Source of the DNA: Methanosphaera sp. rholeuAM6
GTDB taxonomy: Archaea; Methanobacteriota; Methanobacteria; Methanobacteriales; Methanobacteriaceae
Assembly: GCA_003266105.1 (NCBI GenBank)
Contig: MVAA01000104.1
Coordinates: 20,375 to 53,135 of the forward strand
Length of the DNA stretch: 32,761 nt
Direction of reading: 5' to 3'
Below the pieces are notes generated by a model. The model had not been told where the DNA came from, made no database searches, and saw only the letters and a list, made by a program, of their open reading frames with translations. The position numbers were made by a program, and so were the translations under genes. Of the stretch, positions 14,694-23,317 are shown piece after piece (the stretch's first letter is position 1; each line of letters begins with the position of its first letter).

Positions 14694-15959
14694 ATGAGTA
14701 GTAAATCGAATATAACAAAAATTACATTGTTCCTGTTAATGATAATGATATTCTCATCAGTAGCTTCTGCAACAATGAACGTTGCAGTAATTACTGATCC
14801 GACGGGACAGGATCCTAACGGATGTGCCGCAGGAAGCCAGTCATTTGCAGCAAACATGTTCCAGTCAACATTCATATTCTCACAGGAACATAAAATGGCC
14901 TTACTATCAGGGGGTGAAGGTACCTCTGATGTTCGTGTAGCGGCAATTATTACGGCACTTACACAGCTTCAGGCAGGTGGTACTCCTGAACAGGTAGTTA
15001 GTGTGGCACCAAGATTTGATGGTATCCGTCTGATGGCAGTCAATCCTACAGAAGGTATTTCTGTGGGTGGAGACTTTGAAGTATATGTCGTTACTGTAGA
15101 CAGCAGCAGCACAATCAAAATCCAACCGGCCAGTGGAGGAATAGCATCAGTACCTGCAGGAACAAGAGGGGCAATTATCCACCTTCGTAACTCTGAAGGA
15201 AACCCTAAATCAGGAACTGCTGACAGAGTAAGATTGCAAACTGCTATGAAAATTGGTAAAATGATAAGGGATGGATATCCTGCAACAACAATTGTATCGG
15301 AAGCATTTGGTGAAGTAGCAAGAGATTCTGGTGAAAACCACGGTGGAGGTGCAGTTAACCTGATATCTGGTGTAACAACAGGAGACATGTTCACTCCGGA
15401 ACAATTGAATGGTGTTGGTTATGAAATGGATCAGCCTTATACAAAAGTAAGTAAAACCGGTTGGAGTATTGGATTCCCTGAAGCTAATAATTATCAGGTT
15501 TCACCGGTAGATGGAAGTCCATTAACCACAATCTATGCATACGAAGCATTAGGAAATACAATAACAGTTTCCGGAGATCATCCATCAGTATCTGTTTATG
15601 GTTCAGATAAACGGGGATTATCCGAATCAACAAGTGATGTTGTATCGGCAGCCGTAACCAGATATGGTTATGATCCTGTTCTAATAGCCAAATCAATCAA
15701 CAGGGCTATTGACAGTAGTACCATTATCGGTGTAGAACATGTTGATACGTCTGATTTGAATGTTAAGGAGAACATTAAAGCGGTTGGTGTCTATTACACA
15801 GCAGCACCAAATTCCAGAACGTCACCAACATGGAATTTACCAATAGATTCCCAGATATTTGATGTATTGGGAAATATTCAGACAATCATTGGAATATTGC
15901 TTATATTACTGGCATTATTCAGAAGTACATTAATTAAATCTTTCTTCAGAAGACGATAG
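14694..15959 (+). CDS. Exported protein with C-terminal membrane anchor, unknown function
   Basis: 421 residues. N-terminal signal sequence (hydrophobic about 11-26, likely cleaved after VASA), an ectodomain of about 360 residues, then one membrane segment (about 393-413) and a basic tail KSFFRRR, giving an outside-facing protein held by its C-terminus. The ectodomain is Gly/Ser/Thr rich with motifs such as DPTGQDPNGC, ENHGGGAVNLISG and LLSGGEGTSD; I recognise no catalytic family. It follows the POTRA-like gene by 15 bases with GGTGGT before ATG and precedes the DUF356-like gene, so the three form one operon next to the wall cluster. A wall- or envelope-associated role is inferred from position only. 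Confidence 0.75.
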   Translation: MSSKSNITKITLFLLMIMIFSSVASATMNVAVITDPTGQDPNGCAAGSQSFAANMFQSTFIFSQEHKMALLSGGEGTSDVRVAAIITALTQLQAGGTPEQVVSVAPRFDGIRLMAVNPTEGISVGGDFEVYVVTVDSSSTIKIQPASGGIASVPAGTRGAIIHLRNSEGNPKSGTADRVRLQTAMKIGKMIRDGYPATTIVSEAFGEVARDSGENHGGGAVNLISGVTTGDMFTPEQLNGVGYEMDQPYTKVSKTGWSIGFPEANNYQVSPVDGSPLTTIYAYEALGNTITVSGDHPSVSVYGSDKRGLSESTSDVVSAAVTRYGYDPVLIAKSINRAIDSSTIIGVEHVDTSDLNVKENIKAVGVYYTAAPNSRTSPTWNLPIDSQIFDVLGNIQTIIGILLILLALFRSTLIKSFFRRR

Positions 15960-15998
15960 TCTTCTAACTATTTTTAATTTTTTTTGAGGAGTTTATTT

Positions 15999-16364
15999 AT
16001 GGCATTAATTTTAATTAGAGCAATGAATAGAAAAAAAGCTTTAAATGTTTTAGCGGATTTAGAAAGACATGCAAAACTTACAATAGATGGAAAACCAAAA
16101 ACAGTATCCTCTGAAGATGTTTATGAGGTTACAAAAAGAGTCATTAAACAAAAACCTCGTGATGACATTAAAGTACCTGTTCTTGTTCAGGTTAAGGAGA
16201 ACACTACAACAAGCATTGTAAATATAAGAAAAACTCATCCACCAGCACACGTAATTGTTATCAGCGAAGAATATCCTGAATACGAAGGATTGATGGATGT
16301 ATTTGAAAAGGCTAAAGTTTTTGATGGTTATTATTCATCAAAAAAGAATAAGGGTAAGAAATAA
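15999..16364 (+). CDS. Small conserved methanogen protein, DUF356-like
   Basis: 121 residues from ATG 15999, which follows GAGGAG by about 7 bases; an upstream in-frame TTG (15984) has no ribosome site and is rejected. Starts MALILIRAMNRKKALNVLAD and carries ERHAKLTIDG soon after; ends in a lysine-rich tail. This start resembles the DUF356 family restricted to methanogens, whose function is unknown. No membrane segment or catalytic motif is visible. It is the last gene of the operon begun at 14205, 39 bases after the exported protein. The family name is from memory; the existence of the gene is secure. Confidence 0.75.
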   Translation: MALILIRAMNRKKALNVLADLERHAKLTIDGKPKTVSSEDVYEVTKRVIKQKPRDDIKVPVLVQVKENTTTSIVNIRKTHPPAHVIVISEEYPEYEGLMDVFEKAKVFDGYYSSKKNKGKK

Positions 16365-16375
16365 TATTTTTCAAA

Positions 16376-16882
16376 TTATTTTCTTTTTATTCTTGCTATA
16401 TCTCCAATAGTTGCTTCTCTGAATTGTCGGGCATCTTGGAATTCTCTTTCATCAGAGTCTGTTTTTTCAATAATTTCAATATTTAACAGTTTTTCTATTT
16501 TTCGAGCTATTTTTTCATCAGGAACCATTTTTCCATTTTCTATCTTATGTATTACTGATTCCCTTTCATATAATTTTTCTCCAAGCTGTTTCTGTGTCAG
16601 GCCTTTGATTTCACGTTTTTGTCTAATGATTTTAGCGTAATCCTCTACTAATTCGTATTCTTCATCTCTTGGTTTACGTGTATATGTTTGATTTTTCTTT
16701 GCTGGTCTGCTGTTAAAGTTATTGTTGGGTTTGCCTTTTGGAGCTCGTTTTTTAGGAGGTTGTGGTTTACTTTGCACTTTTCCGTATCTTGAACATTCTT
16801 TGCATGTTACCATTACGGAATTGTCAATTTTAGTTTTATAAGGTTCTCCTTTGATTTCGCTTCCACATATTTCACAGTTCAT
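16376..16882 (-). CDS. Multiprotein bridging factor 1 homologue, archaeal MBF1
   Basis: 168 residues from the ATG at 16882 (171 if the upstream GTG at 16891 is used). The N-terminal zinc ribbon has two CxxC pairs (CEIC and CKEC), then a basic Pro/Lys/Asn-rich linker, then a Cro/cI-type helix-turn-helix (LTQKQLGEKL ... ESVIHKIENG) in the second half. This is the standard order of archaeal MBF1, a transcription- or ribosome-associated factor. It is divergently placed from pan with 284 AT-rich bases between. GTGA just before the ATG may be its Shine-Dalgarno. Confidence 0.9.
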   Translation of the reverse strand: MNCEICGSEIKGEPYKTKIDNSVMVTCKECSRYGKVQSKPQPPKKRAPKGKPNNNFNSRPAKKNQTYTRKPRDEEYELVEDYAKIIRQKREIKGLTQKQLGEKLYERESVIHKIENGKMVPDEKIARKIEKLLNIEIIEKTDSDEREFQDARQFREATIGDIARIKRK

Positions 16883-17166
16883 TTTATTCACTTAATACAT
16901 TTATATTTATTCTTCTGTTTTTTAGTTAAAATAACCTTTTTGTTTGCATAATTCAACTTTTGTAACTTTTTCTTAATTTTTGAAAAATCTTAATTCAAAT
17001 ATGAAGAGATTTTATTTTTAATCCACAATACTTTTAATAATAATGAATGCTTAAAGATAATAAATGTAGATTATAATACATTAAATAACATATAGTAAGA
17101 AAATAGAAATTTGACTAAATTAATTAAAAAAACTAAATATTACTAAATTATAAAGGAGGTAAACTT

Positions 17167-18390
17167 ATGCAAGAACCGGAATTTGATTCAAACGTTCAAA
17201 GAGAAGAAGATATCGAATTATCAAATATATTAGACAAACATGAAACAATTGAACGTAATCTAACTTGGGAAGTAAGAAAATTAGAAAAGGATAAAGTTCT
17301 TTTAGAAAACGAAAACCTAAGATTAGACAGGGAAGTCAAATCACTGAAAAGTGAAATTAACAGGTTTAGAACACCGCCATTGGTATTGGCAACAATATCC
17401 GAAATACTCGATGACAATCAGGTTGTAGTAAAAAGTTCAACAGGACCATCTTTCTTACTTAAATATGCAGATAAAGATGCTGACAGAATAGATATAGGTG
17501 CAAGAGTTGCATTAAACCAACAGACATTCAGTATAGTGGACATATTAACCTCAGAAAAAGATCCATTAGTATCAGGAATGGAAATAGAAGAAGCACCGGA
17601 AATATCTTATGAAAACATAGGTGGACTCAAGGATCAAATAAGAGAAACAATAGAAACAGTAGAACTGCCGTTAAAAAATCCAAAAATATTCGAAGAAGTA
17701 GGTATTACACCACCTAAAGGAGTACTGTTCTATGGACCACCAGGAACGGGAAAAACGTTACTGGCAAAAGCCGTAGCACATGAAACAAATGCAACATTCA
17801 TAAAGATTGTAGCTTCAGAATTTGTTAAAAAATACATTGGAGAAGGTTCACGTTTAGTACGTGGAGTATTTGAACTGGCTAAAGAAAAAGCACCAGCAAT
17901 CATATTCATTGATGAAATAGATGCAATAGCAGCAAAAAGATTACAGGGTTCAACAAGTGGTGACAGAGAAGTTCAAAGAACACTCATGCAGTTATTGGCA
18001 GAAATGGATGGATTCGAAGCCAGAGGAAATGTTGGAATAATAGCAGCAACCAACAGGCCGGACATACTTGACCCTGCATTAATTCGTCCGGGACGATTCG
18101 ACAGGATAATAGAAGTGCCTGTACCTGACGAAGAAGGTAAGCTTGAAATCTTGAAAATACATACCAAAAACATGACACTTGACCCTGATGTGGATTTATC
18201 AACAATAGCAGCAAACGCAAAATCAGCATCAGGAGCAGACCTTAAATCAATCTGTACCGAAGCAGGTATGTTTGCAATAAGGGAAGAACATTACAGTGTG
18301 TCTGCTAAAAACTTTGAAGAAGCACTTGATAAAGTGTTAAACAAAAACAAAAATCAAAATCCTCTAGAAGCAGGAGTAATGTACAACTAA
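17167..18390 (+). CDS. pan: Proteasome-activating nucleotidase PAN
   Basis: AAA+ ring ATPase that unfolds substrates and feeds them to the archaeal 20S proteasome. 407 residues: N-terminal coiled coil (about 20-68, heptads of Leu/Glu/Lys), an OB domain (about 70-130), then the AAA core with Walker A GPPGTGKT (190-197), Walker B IIFIDEIDAI, the second region of homology ATNRPDILDPALIRPGRFDR with arginine fingers, and a C-terminal helical domain. The last three residues Met-Tyr-Asn fit the HbYX motif that docks into the proteasome alpha ring and opens its gate. ATG 17167 follows a perfect GGAGGT. The C/D box RNA begins 34 bases after its stop. Confidence 0.97.
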   Translation: MQEPEFDSNVQREEDIELSNILDKHETIERNLTWEVRKLEKDKVLLENENLRLDREVKSLKSEINRFRTPPLVLATISEILDDNQVVVKSSTGPSFLLKYADKDADRIDIGARVALNQQTFSIVDILTSEKDPLVSGMEIEEAPEISYENIGGLKDQIRETIETVELPLKNPKIFEEVGITPPKGVLFYGPPGTGKTLLAKAVAHETNATFIKIVASEFVKKYIGEGSRLVRGVFELAKEKAPAIIFIDEIDAIAAKRLQGSTSGDREVQRTLMQLLAEMDGFEARGNVGIIAATNRPDILDPALIRPGRFDRIIEVPVPDEEGKLEILKIHTKNMTLDPDVDLSTIAANAKSASGADLKSICTEAGMFAIREEHYSVSAKNFEEALDKVLNKNKNQNPLEAGVMYN

Positions 18391-18400
18391 ACTACATTAC

Positions 18401-18408
18401 TTTATAAT
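18401..18408 (+). promoter_or_regulatory. TATA-like box before the C/D box sRNA
   Basis: TTTATAAT, about 20-25 bases upstream of the RNA's terminal stem at 18424. It could give the RNA its own promoter, or the RNA could be processed from the pan 3' end. Confidence 0.35.
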
Positions 18409-18423
18409 TTTTTATTAAAAAAA

Positions 18424-18484
<61 letters not shown>

Positions 18485-18531
18485 CTATTAATAAACCCCT
18501 TTTCATGAACACCCCAAAAAAAGATAATAAA

Positions 18532-19305
18532 TTAAAGAACTTTTTCTAATTCTTCAATAGATCTAACCATAACATGATTATCTAATTTTTCTACCTTAGG
18601 TCTGGTAATTAAAACAACAGGAATATCTAATTCTAATGCAGCGTTAATCTTATTCTCGGCACCACCGCTTTCACCACTTTCCTTAGTGATAATGACGGCA
18701 ATTTTATACTCCTTCATCATTGCCATATTAAATTCCTTGGAATACGTTCCCTGCATGGCAACAATATTGGCGGCAGGAACACCGGTTTCCAGTGTTTTGG
18801 ATATGCTGAAGTTATTTGGAAGAACACGTGGCACAACATTTTCTGGACCAACAACTTCCGTAATTTTACCTAAATTAAGGACTCCCGCAAGATGCATTAA
18901 CTTTCCATCAGTACCTTCAATTAATTCTTTGGACTTGATGGCACCTTCCTCGAAGGAATCCACATTATATATAAGTTCTGATTCGGGAAGCACTGTTGAA
19001 GCTCTTTCATAACGAATATAGTTTATTCCAGTTTTTTCACAACTTTCAATGGCTGTTTCAGTTGCCACTGCTGCAAAAGGATGTGTTGCATCAACAAGAG
19101 TGTCAATATTTTTTTCCTTAATCACATTAATAAAATCTTCCTCCTTCAATGCCTTAGGAATAACTTCAGTTGCACCTGCAGATTCTGCTATTTTTGCGCC
19201 ATAGTCTGTAACTGTTGTAGCCAAAATGTAATTATTTGCATCCTGGCTTAAAAATTCAATAACTTTTGTTGCATCAGATGTACCAGACATCACAATATAT
19301 CTCAT
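18532..19305 (-). CDS. cobK: Precorrin-6x / cobalt-precorrin-6A reductase
   Basis: CobK/CbiJ reduces the precorrin-6A macrocycle with NADPH in corrin synthesis. 257 residues, family length. The N-terminus MSGTSDATKVIEFL is the nucleotide-binding start, followed by VTDYGAK, DATHPFA (near residue 68) and INYIRYERAS, all CobK hallmarks; the C-terminal half has AMQGTYSKEFN and IITKESGESGG with PVVLITRP near the end. ATG 19305 follows GGAGG. Monocistronic, convergent with pan and the sRNA. It complements cobQ at 1384 in the same pathway. Confidence 0.92.
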   Translation of the reverse strand: MRYIVMSGTSDATKVIEFLSQDANNYILATTVTDYGAKIAESAGATEVIPKALKEEDFINVIKEKNIDTLVDATHPFAAVATETAIESCEKTGINYIRYERASTVLPESELIYNVDSFEEGAIKSKELIEGTDGKLMHLAGVLNLGKITEVVGPENVVPRVLPNNFSISKTLETGVPAANIVAMQGTYSKEFNMAMMKEYKIAVIITKESGESGGAENKINAALELDIPVVLITRPKVEKLDNHVMVRSIEELEKVL

Positions 19306-19390
19306 TTAACTTTCCTCCAAAAATATTAATGGCTAGATTCATTCTATTAAATTCTCTATTCAATTTAATTAATACCTTTTTTGTATAAGA

Positions 19391-19409
19391 ATTGTTACTG
19401 TTGAACAAT
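19391..19409 (-). promoter_or_regulatory. Dyad next to the cobK TATA box
   Basis: ATTGTT (19391-19396) and AACAAT (19404-19409) form a 6-bp inverted repeat with a 7-base spacer. On the minus strand it lies directly upstream of a TATA-like CTTATACAAAA (about 19380-19390). A regulator bound here would cover the BRE. Chance is possible in such AT-rich DNA. Confidence 0.3.
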
Positions 19410-19442
19410 CTAATTTTATGTAGAAAAAAATAATAAGAAGAG

Positions 19443-21944
19443 TTAAATGATTGCATTTTCAAATCGTCTGATGATTCGTTCTGCAATCAATATGGTTAAG
19501 GATACAATAATTATCAATAACCAGGAGGTTAACGGAATACCTGTTGTATGGAATATGTTCTGTAACAGTGGTATGTAAATTGCACATAGCTGAAGAATGA
19601 ACGAAGCTGCAACCGCAATGACTAATGTATTGTTTCTTTCATCGCTCTGGGATGTGCAGTTGAATACATTGAATAACTGATACATTACAAATACAGTGAA
19701 AGCACAGCTGCTTGCAAGTAACTGTGATGAACCGATACTAAGTTCATACAGGTACAGTCCAATTGTACCGCCAGCCATGACAAGTCCCACTAGTGTAATA
19801 TGCAACAAGTTATCCCTTGAGAGAATATTCTCATCACTAGGTGGTATGTTCATAATATTCCTGTCGGATGCTTCAACTCCCAGTGATTGTGCAGGAGGTC
19901 CATCCATAATAATGTTAATCCATAACAACTGCACAGGATTAAAAGGTAATGGAATTACCATAAGCGATGAAACAAGAATTGTCAATATGGCGGCAATGTT
20001 TGTTGACAGCTGGAATTTAATGAAACGTTTAATGTTGGAATAAATTGTTCTTCCTTCCTTGACTGCATAAATAATGGTTGAAAAGTTATCATCTTCAAGA
20101 ATCATGTCACTTGATTCTTTGGCAACATCAGTACCTGAACCCATACTGACACCTATGTTGGCAGATGTTAATGCAGGAGCATCATTTACACCGTCACCAG
20201 TCATGGATACAGTTTCGTCATTGGCTTTCAATGCCTTGACAATTCTAACCTTATGTTCAGGGAACACTCTTGCAAAGACATTCACACCTGTAACCAGTTC
20301 TTTTAATTCACCATCGCTTAACTTTTCAATATCTTTTCCCGTTAAAACATTTTCCGGATTTTCAATTCCAACAATATCTGCTATTGCACAGGCAGTATTC
20401 TTATGGTCACCGGTAATCATCTTAACAGTTATTCCTGCATTGTGGCATGTTTCTATAGATTCTTTAACACCATCCCTAGGCGGATCCATCATTCCAACGA
20501 TTCCGGTAAATATCAAATCCCTTTCCAGTTCATTAATGGAATAGCTGGTGTAATCATCAACCTTTTTATATGCAAACATAATTACCCGTAAGGCATTATT
20601 CGTAAAATCAGATACCTTGGAATTGATGACATCAATCATCTCTTCATCCAATTGCTTGATTTCACCATATAGATTAACACGATTACATTTATCTAAAAGT
20701 ATCTCGGGAGCTCCCTTTACAAGAACATATTCCTCGTCATTTATCTGGTTAATTGTTGTCATTCGTTTTCTGTTACTGTCCAACGGTATTTCATGTAGAC
20801 GATTGCTGTCAACATCCACATCATCGGAATATTCCAGTATGGAAATGTCAGTGGCATCACCAATTTTCTTATCAGAGGTAATTCTTGCATTGTTACATAA
20901 TTTTCCAATAATTTTTGTCATCTTTTCATCAGTAACGTAATAATCGGTAACTGTTAACTGATTTAACGTTAATGTACCTGTTTTATCGGTACATATAACA
21001 CTACATGAACCAAGAGTTTCCACGGCCAGCAGTTTTCTGATAATTGCCTTGTTGCCGGCCATCTTCTGCATACCAAGAGCCAATGTCAGTGTAAGTATTG
21101 CTGGCAAACCTTCCGGAATGGCGGCTACTGCCAGACTGACAGCAGTCATAAATGTGTTTGCCACAGGTATTCCCTGAAATATTTCAAGAACAAATATCAG
21201 AATACAGATAATGACCGAGAAAATGCTGAGTGTTTTACTGAGTTTTTCTATTTTAATTTCCAAAGGCGTTTTGTCCTTTTGCTCTTCCTGAATCATAGAT
21301 GCAATCTTACCTATCTCGGTTTTCATACCTGTATTAACAACCACACCTTTTGCCCTACCCTTGGCAACTGAGGTATTCATGAACGCAATGTTGTCATGAT
21401 TTCCCTCAAGATCAACGTCTGTATTCTTTGTTACCGGTAGTGATTCTCCCGTTAATGAGGATTCATCAATCTTGAAATTATACGTTTCTATTAATCTTAA
21501 GTCTGCAGGTATGTTGTCCCCTTCTTCAAGGATTACTATGTCACCTACCGTAAGGTCTTCAGCATTAATTTCTATCTTTTTACCATCACGCAGTACTATT
21601 GTTGACTTTGAAGTCATTGACTTGAGTTTTTCCATGGCATGTTCTGCCTTATTTTCCTGTCTGTATCCCAGTATTGCATTCAATATTACAACAAAAAAGA
21701 TTACTCCTGAATCAATAAAATCCTGTATCAGTGCGGATATGATTCCTGCAATAATCAGAAGTACTGTTAACGGTTCTGTAAATTGAGATAAAAACTTTAT
21801 CAAGTTGCTTTCCTTTTCTTTTTCATCTAAAGCATTTTTACCATATTGTGATAGTCGTATCTCTGCTTCAGAACTGGTTAACCCTCTTTCTGTAGTTTCA
21901 AGTTCTTTCAGTACTGACGGTACATTTTTTTCTTCCCATTTCAT
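19443..21944 (-). CDS. Cation-transporting P-type ATPase (Ca2+-type, P2A-like)
   Basis: 833 residues, complete. N-terminal cation-ATPase domain (1-55), first membrane pair (about 56-93), actuator domain with TGES (165-168), membrane segment 4 with PEGLPA (277-282), the phosphorylation motif CTDKTGT (Asp320), nucleotide-binding domain (VLVKGAPEILL), hinge TGDGVNDAPAL, and six C-terminal membrane helices. The PEGLP motif and a membrane-5/6 region with NPVQLLWINIIMDGPPA (Asn and Asp ligands) resemble SERCA/PMR1-type Ca2+ pumps; Mn2+ or another divalent ion is also possible. Starts 6 bases after the UPF0146 stop and so is cotranscribed with it; no strong Shine-Dalgarno. Confidence 0.9.
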   Translation of the reverse strand: MKWEEKNVPSVLKELETTERGLTSSEAEIRLSQYGKNALDEKEKESNLIKFLSQFTEPLTVLLIIAGIISALIQDFIDSGVIFFVVILNAILGYRQENKAEHAMEKLKSMTSKSTIVLRDGKKIEINAEDLTVGDIVILEEGDNIPADLRLIETYNFKIDESSLTGESLPVTKNTDVDLEGNHDNIAFMNTSVAKGRAKGVVVNTGMKTEIGKIASMIQEEQKDKTPLEIKIEKLSKTLSIFSVIICILIFVLEIFQGIPVANTFMTAVSLAVAAIPEGLPAILTLTLALGMQKMAGNKAIIRKLLAVETLGSCSVICTDKTGTLTLNQLTVTDYYVTDEKMTKIIGKLCNNARITSDKKIGDATDISILEYSDDVDVDSNRLHEIPLDSNRKRMTTINQINDEEYVLVKGAPEILLDKCNRVNLYGEIKQLDEEMIDVINSKVSDFTNNALRVIMFAYKKVDDYTSYSINELERDLIFTGIVGMMDPPRDGVKESIETCHNAGITVKMITGDHKNTACAIADIVGIENPENVLTGKDIEKLSDGELKELVTGVNVFARVFPEHKVRIVKALKANDETVSMTGDGVNDAPALTSANIGVSMGSGTDVAKESSDMILEDDNFSTIIYAVKEGRTIYSNIKRFIKFQLSTNIAAILTILVSSLMVIPLPFNPVQLLWINIIMDGPPAQSLGVEASDRNIMNIPPSDENILSRDNLLHITLVGLVMAGGTIGLYLYELSIGSSQLLASSCAFTVFVMYQLFNVFNCTSQSDERNNTLVIAVAASFILQLCAIYIPLLQNIFHTTGIPLTSWLLIIIVSLTILIAERIIRRFENAII

Positions 21945-21950
21945 TATTAT

Positions 21951-22358
21951 CTACTCGTTTTTATATATATAAAATGCTGTTTTCTTGTAATTCACTAGTT
22001 TGAGTTTTGTTTGAAGATTATAATTTATTTCTTCCGTAAACAATGGTTTAATGATTATGTCTGTATTGTATTTTAATCCGAGATCAAATATTGTCTTCTG
22101 TAATTCTTCAGGTGGTCTTATGGAATATATTAAATCAGCATCAACGTATATTGAATCTGTAGGGTGGGTTATATCATCCTTCAATACAGTGTCGTTTGCC
22201 GGATAAATATCTACAGTGTTGATTAAGGTGGTCTTTAGCATATCCCTTAATATATCGCTGGGTTCAAGAACCTTTCCCACACCCACCTCAACTATTTTTG
22301 TGCTGTTAGCGTAATTATTTACAATATATTCCGTAAAATCAGACCAGATACTGTTCAT
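21951..22358 (-). CDS. UPF0146 family protein
   Basis: 135 residues, an archaeal conserved family. It has a short Rossmann-like start, KIVEVGVGKVLEPSDIL, then VDIYPAN, DDITHP and DLIYSIRPPEELQ, which resemble a shrunken methyltransferase fold (glycine motif, acidic strand-2 end, IRPP motif). Function is unknown. It is the first gene of a two-gene operon with the P-type ATPase, and divergent from the rimI-like gene across about 175 AT-rich bases. GTGA before the ATG may be its ribosome site. Confidence 0.83.
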   Translation of the reverse strand: MNSIWSDFTEYIVNNYANSTKIVEVGVGKVLEPSDILRDMLKTTLINTVDIYPANDTVLKDDITHPTDSIYVDADLIYSIRPPEELQKTIFDLGLKYNTDIIIKPLFTEEINYNLQTKLKLVNYKKTAFYIYKNE

Positions 22359-22453
22359 TCAGAGTCACTTTAAATATTTTTTTTTGATTAGTTTGTCTTA
22401 TTTTAATTTTTGTCTTATTTGTTTATAATGATTTTTCCAAACAATAAAATTAC

Positions 22454-22471
22454 AACTAATAACTATTAGTT
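22454..22471. promoter_or_regulatory. Perfect 7-bp dyad between UPF0146 and rimI-like genes
   Basis: AACTAAT (22454-22460) and ATTAGTT (22465-22471) are perfect inverted repeats around a 4-base spacer, in the middle of a divergent promoter region. It could be an operator for one or both genes, or chance. Confidence 0.3.
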
Positions 22472-22533
22472 TAATGAGTAACATAATACAATTTAGATAA
22501 AGATTTAAACTGTCAACTATTCAAGTGCATATT

Positions 22534-22971
22534 ATGATTATCCGTGACTTTAAATTATCAGATATTGATGACGTATTGGCAATAGAGTACGAATCATTTC
22601 CGGATCCATACCCTGTGGATATACTATTGCAATTACATAACAGTGGTGCAGGATTTATTGTGGCACAGTTGGGTAAACATGTTGTAGGATATGTAATATT
22701 CTGGATAAGAAACCGTATTGGCCATATTATTGCTATTGCCGTTGATTCAAAATACAGGAATATGCATGTTGGTTCATTAATGATTGAAAAAACCCTTAAA
22801 ATCTTTTTTTCAAATAATATCAATACTGTTGGCTTAGAGGTAAGAAAATCCAATACTGCAGCTGTTAACTTCTACTTAAAGCATGGTTTTGTGAAAGTAT
22901 CCGAGGAAGAAGATTATTATAATGACGGAGAATCCGCAATAATCATGCACTATACAAAAGCAGATAACTAG
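22534..22971 (+). CDS. rimI: GNAT N-acetyltransferase, RimI-like
   Basis: 145 residues from ATG 22534 (an in-frame GTG at 22525 is the alternative). The fold order is that of protein N-terminal acetyltransferases: IRDFKLSDIDDVLAIE start, VGYVIFW strand 4, IAIAVDSKYRNMHVGSLMI with the acetyl-CoA-binding R/Q-x-x-G-x-G/A type loop (here RNMHVGS), and KSNTAAVNFYLKHGF, the classic RimI/Ard1 end. Archaeal members acetylate protein N-termini with acetyl-CoA. No Shine-Dalgarno precedes either start, so a leaderless message is likely. A T8 run follows the stop. Confidence 0.87.
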   Translation: MIIRDFKLSDIDDVLAIEYESFPDPYPVDILLQLHNSGAGFIVAQLGKHVVGYVIFWIRNRIGHIIAIAVDSKYRNMHVGSLMIEKTLKIFFSNNINTVGLEVRKSNTAAVNFYLKHGFVKVSEEEDYYNDGESAIIMHYTKADN

Positions 22972-22991
22972 ATAATTATTTTAACAGAAAC

Positions 22992-22999
22992 TTTTTTTT
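22992..22999 (+). terminator. Oligo-T terminator after the rimI-like gene
   Basis: Run of eight T starting 20 bases after the stop codon, in the usual position for archaeal intrinsic termination. Confidence 0.45.
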
Positions 23000-23268
23000 A
23001 TTATAAAATACTATATATTAATATTAGAAATGGACAAGTGAGAAAAATTAGAAAATGATTGTTTAATATAGTTTTATATCCATTTTATTATTTAAAAAAC
23101 ATTTAATTAATTTTTATTAATTATTTAAAAAGCATTTTTATGGTTATTACTTAAACACTAGTCATATTGATGTAATTTTACCTAATAAAATATATTTAAC
23201 CATGCAATATTTTTCTAAAAGAAAATCAATCAATCTTAGTTCATTTAGTATTATAACAATTGATGCTG

Positions 23269-23278
23269 ATTATATAAG
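23269..23278 (+). promoter_or_regulatory. TATA box, carAB operon
   Basis: ATTATATAAG about 25 bases upstream of a predicted start near 23298, giving a leader of about 20 bases that includes CGGGG before the carA ATG. Confidence 0.5.
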
Positions 23279-23317
23279 ACTAACAGTATCTTATTAATAA
23301 ATTAATCGGGGTTTAAT

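Larger units (their letters stand above)
22972..23317. other. AT-rich gap before carA: T-run, direct repeats, carA promoter
   Basis: 346 bases without a gene. It holds a T8 run (22992-22999), an 18-bp direct repeat in two copies (23087-23104 and 23120-23137, 17 of 18 identical, 33 bases apart), a small hairpin between them (AATTAAT/ATTAATT around TTTT, 23105-23122) and the carA TATA region near 23269-23278. I see no RNA gene or ORF of note. Confidence 0.6.

Noticed and set aside
19274..19486. 70-codon minus-strand ORF spanning the cobK-ATPase gap
   Set aside because: It crosses the cobK start and ATPase end, has no ribosome site and no recognisable protein pattern.
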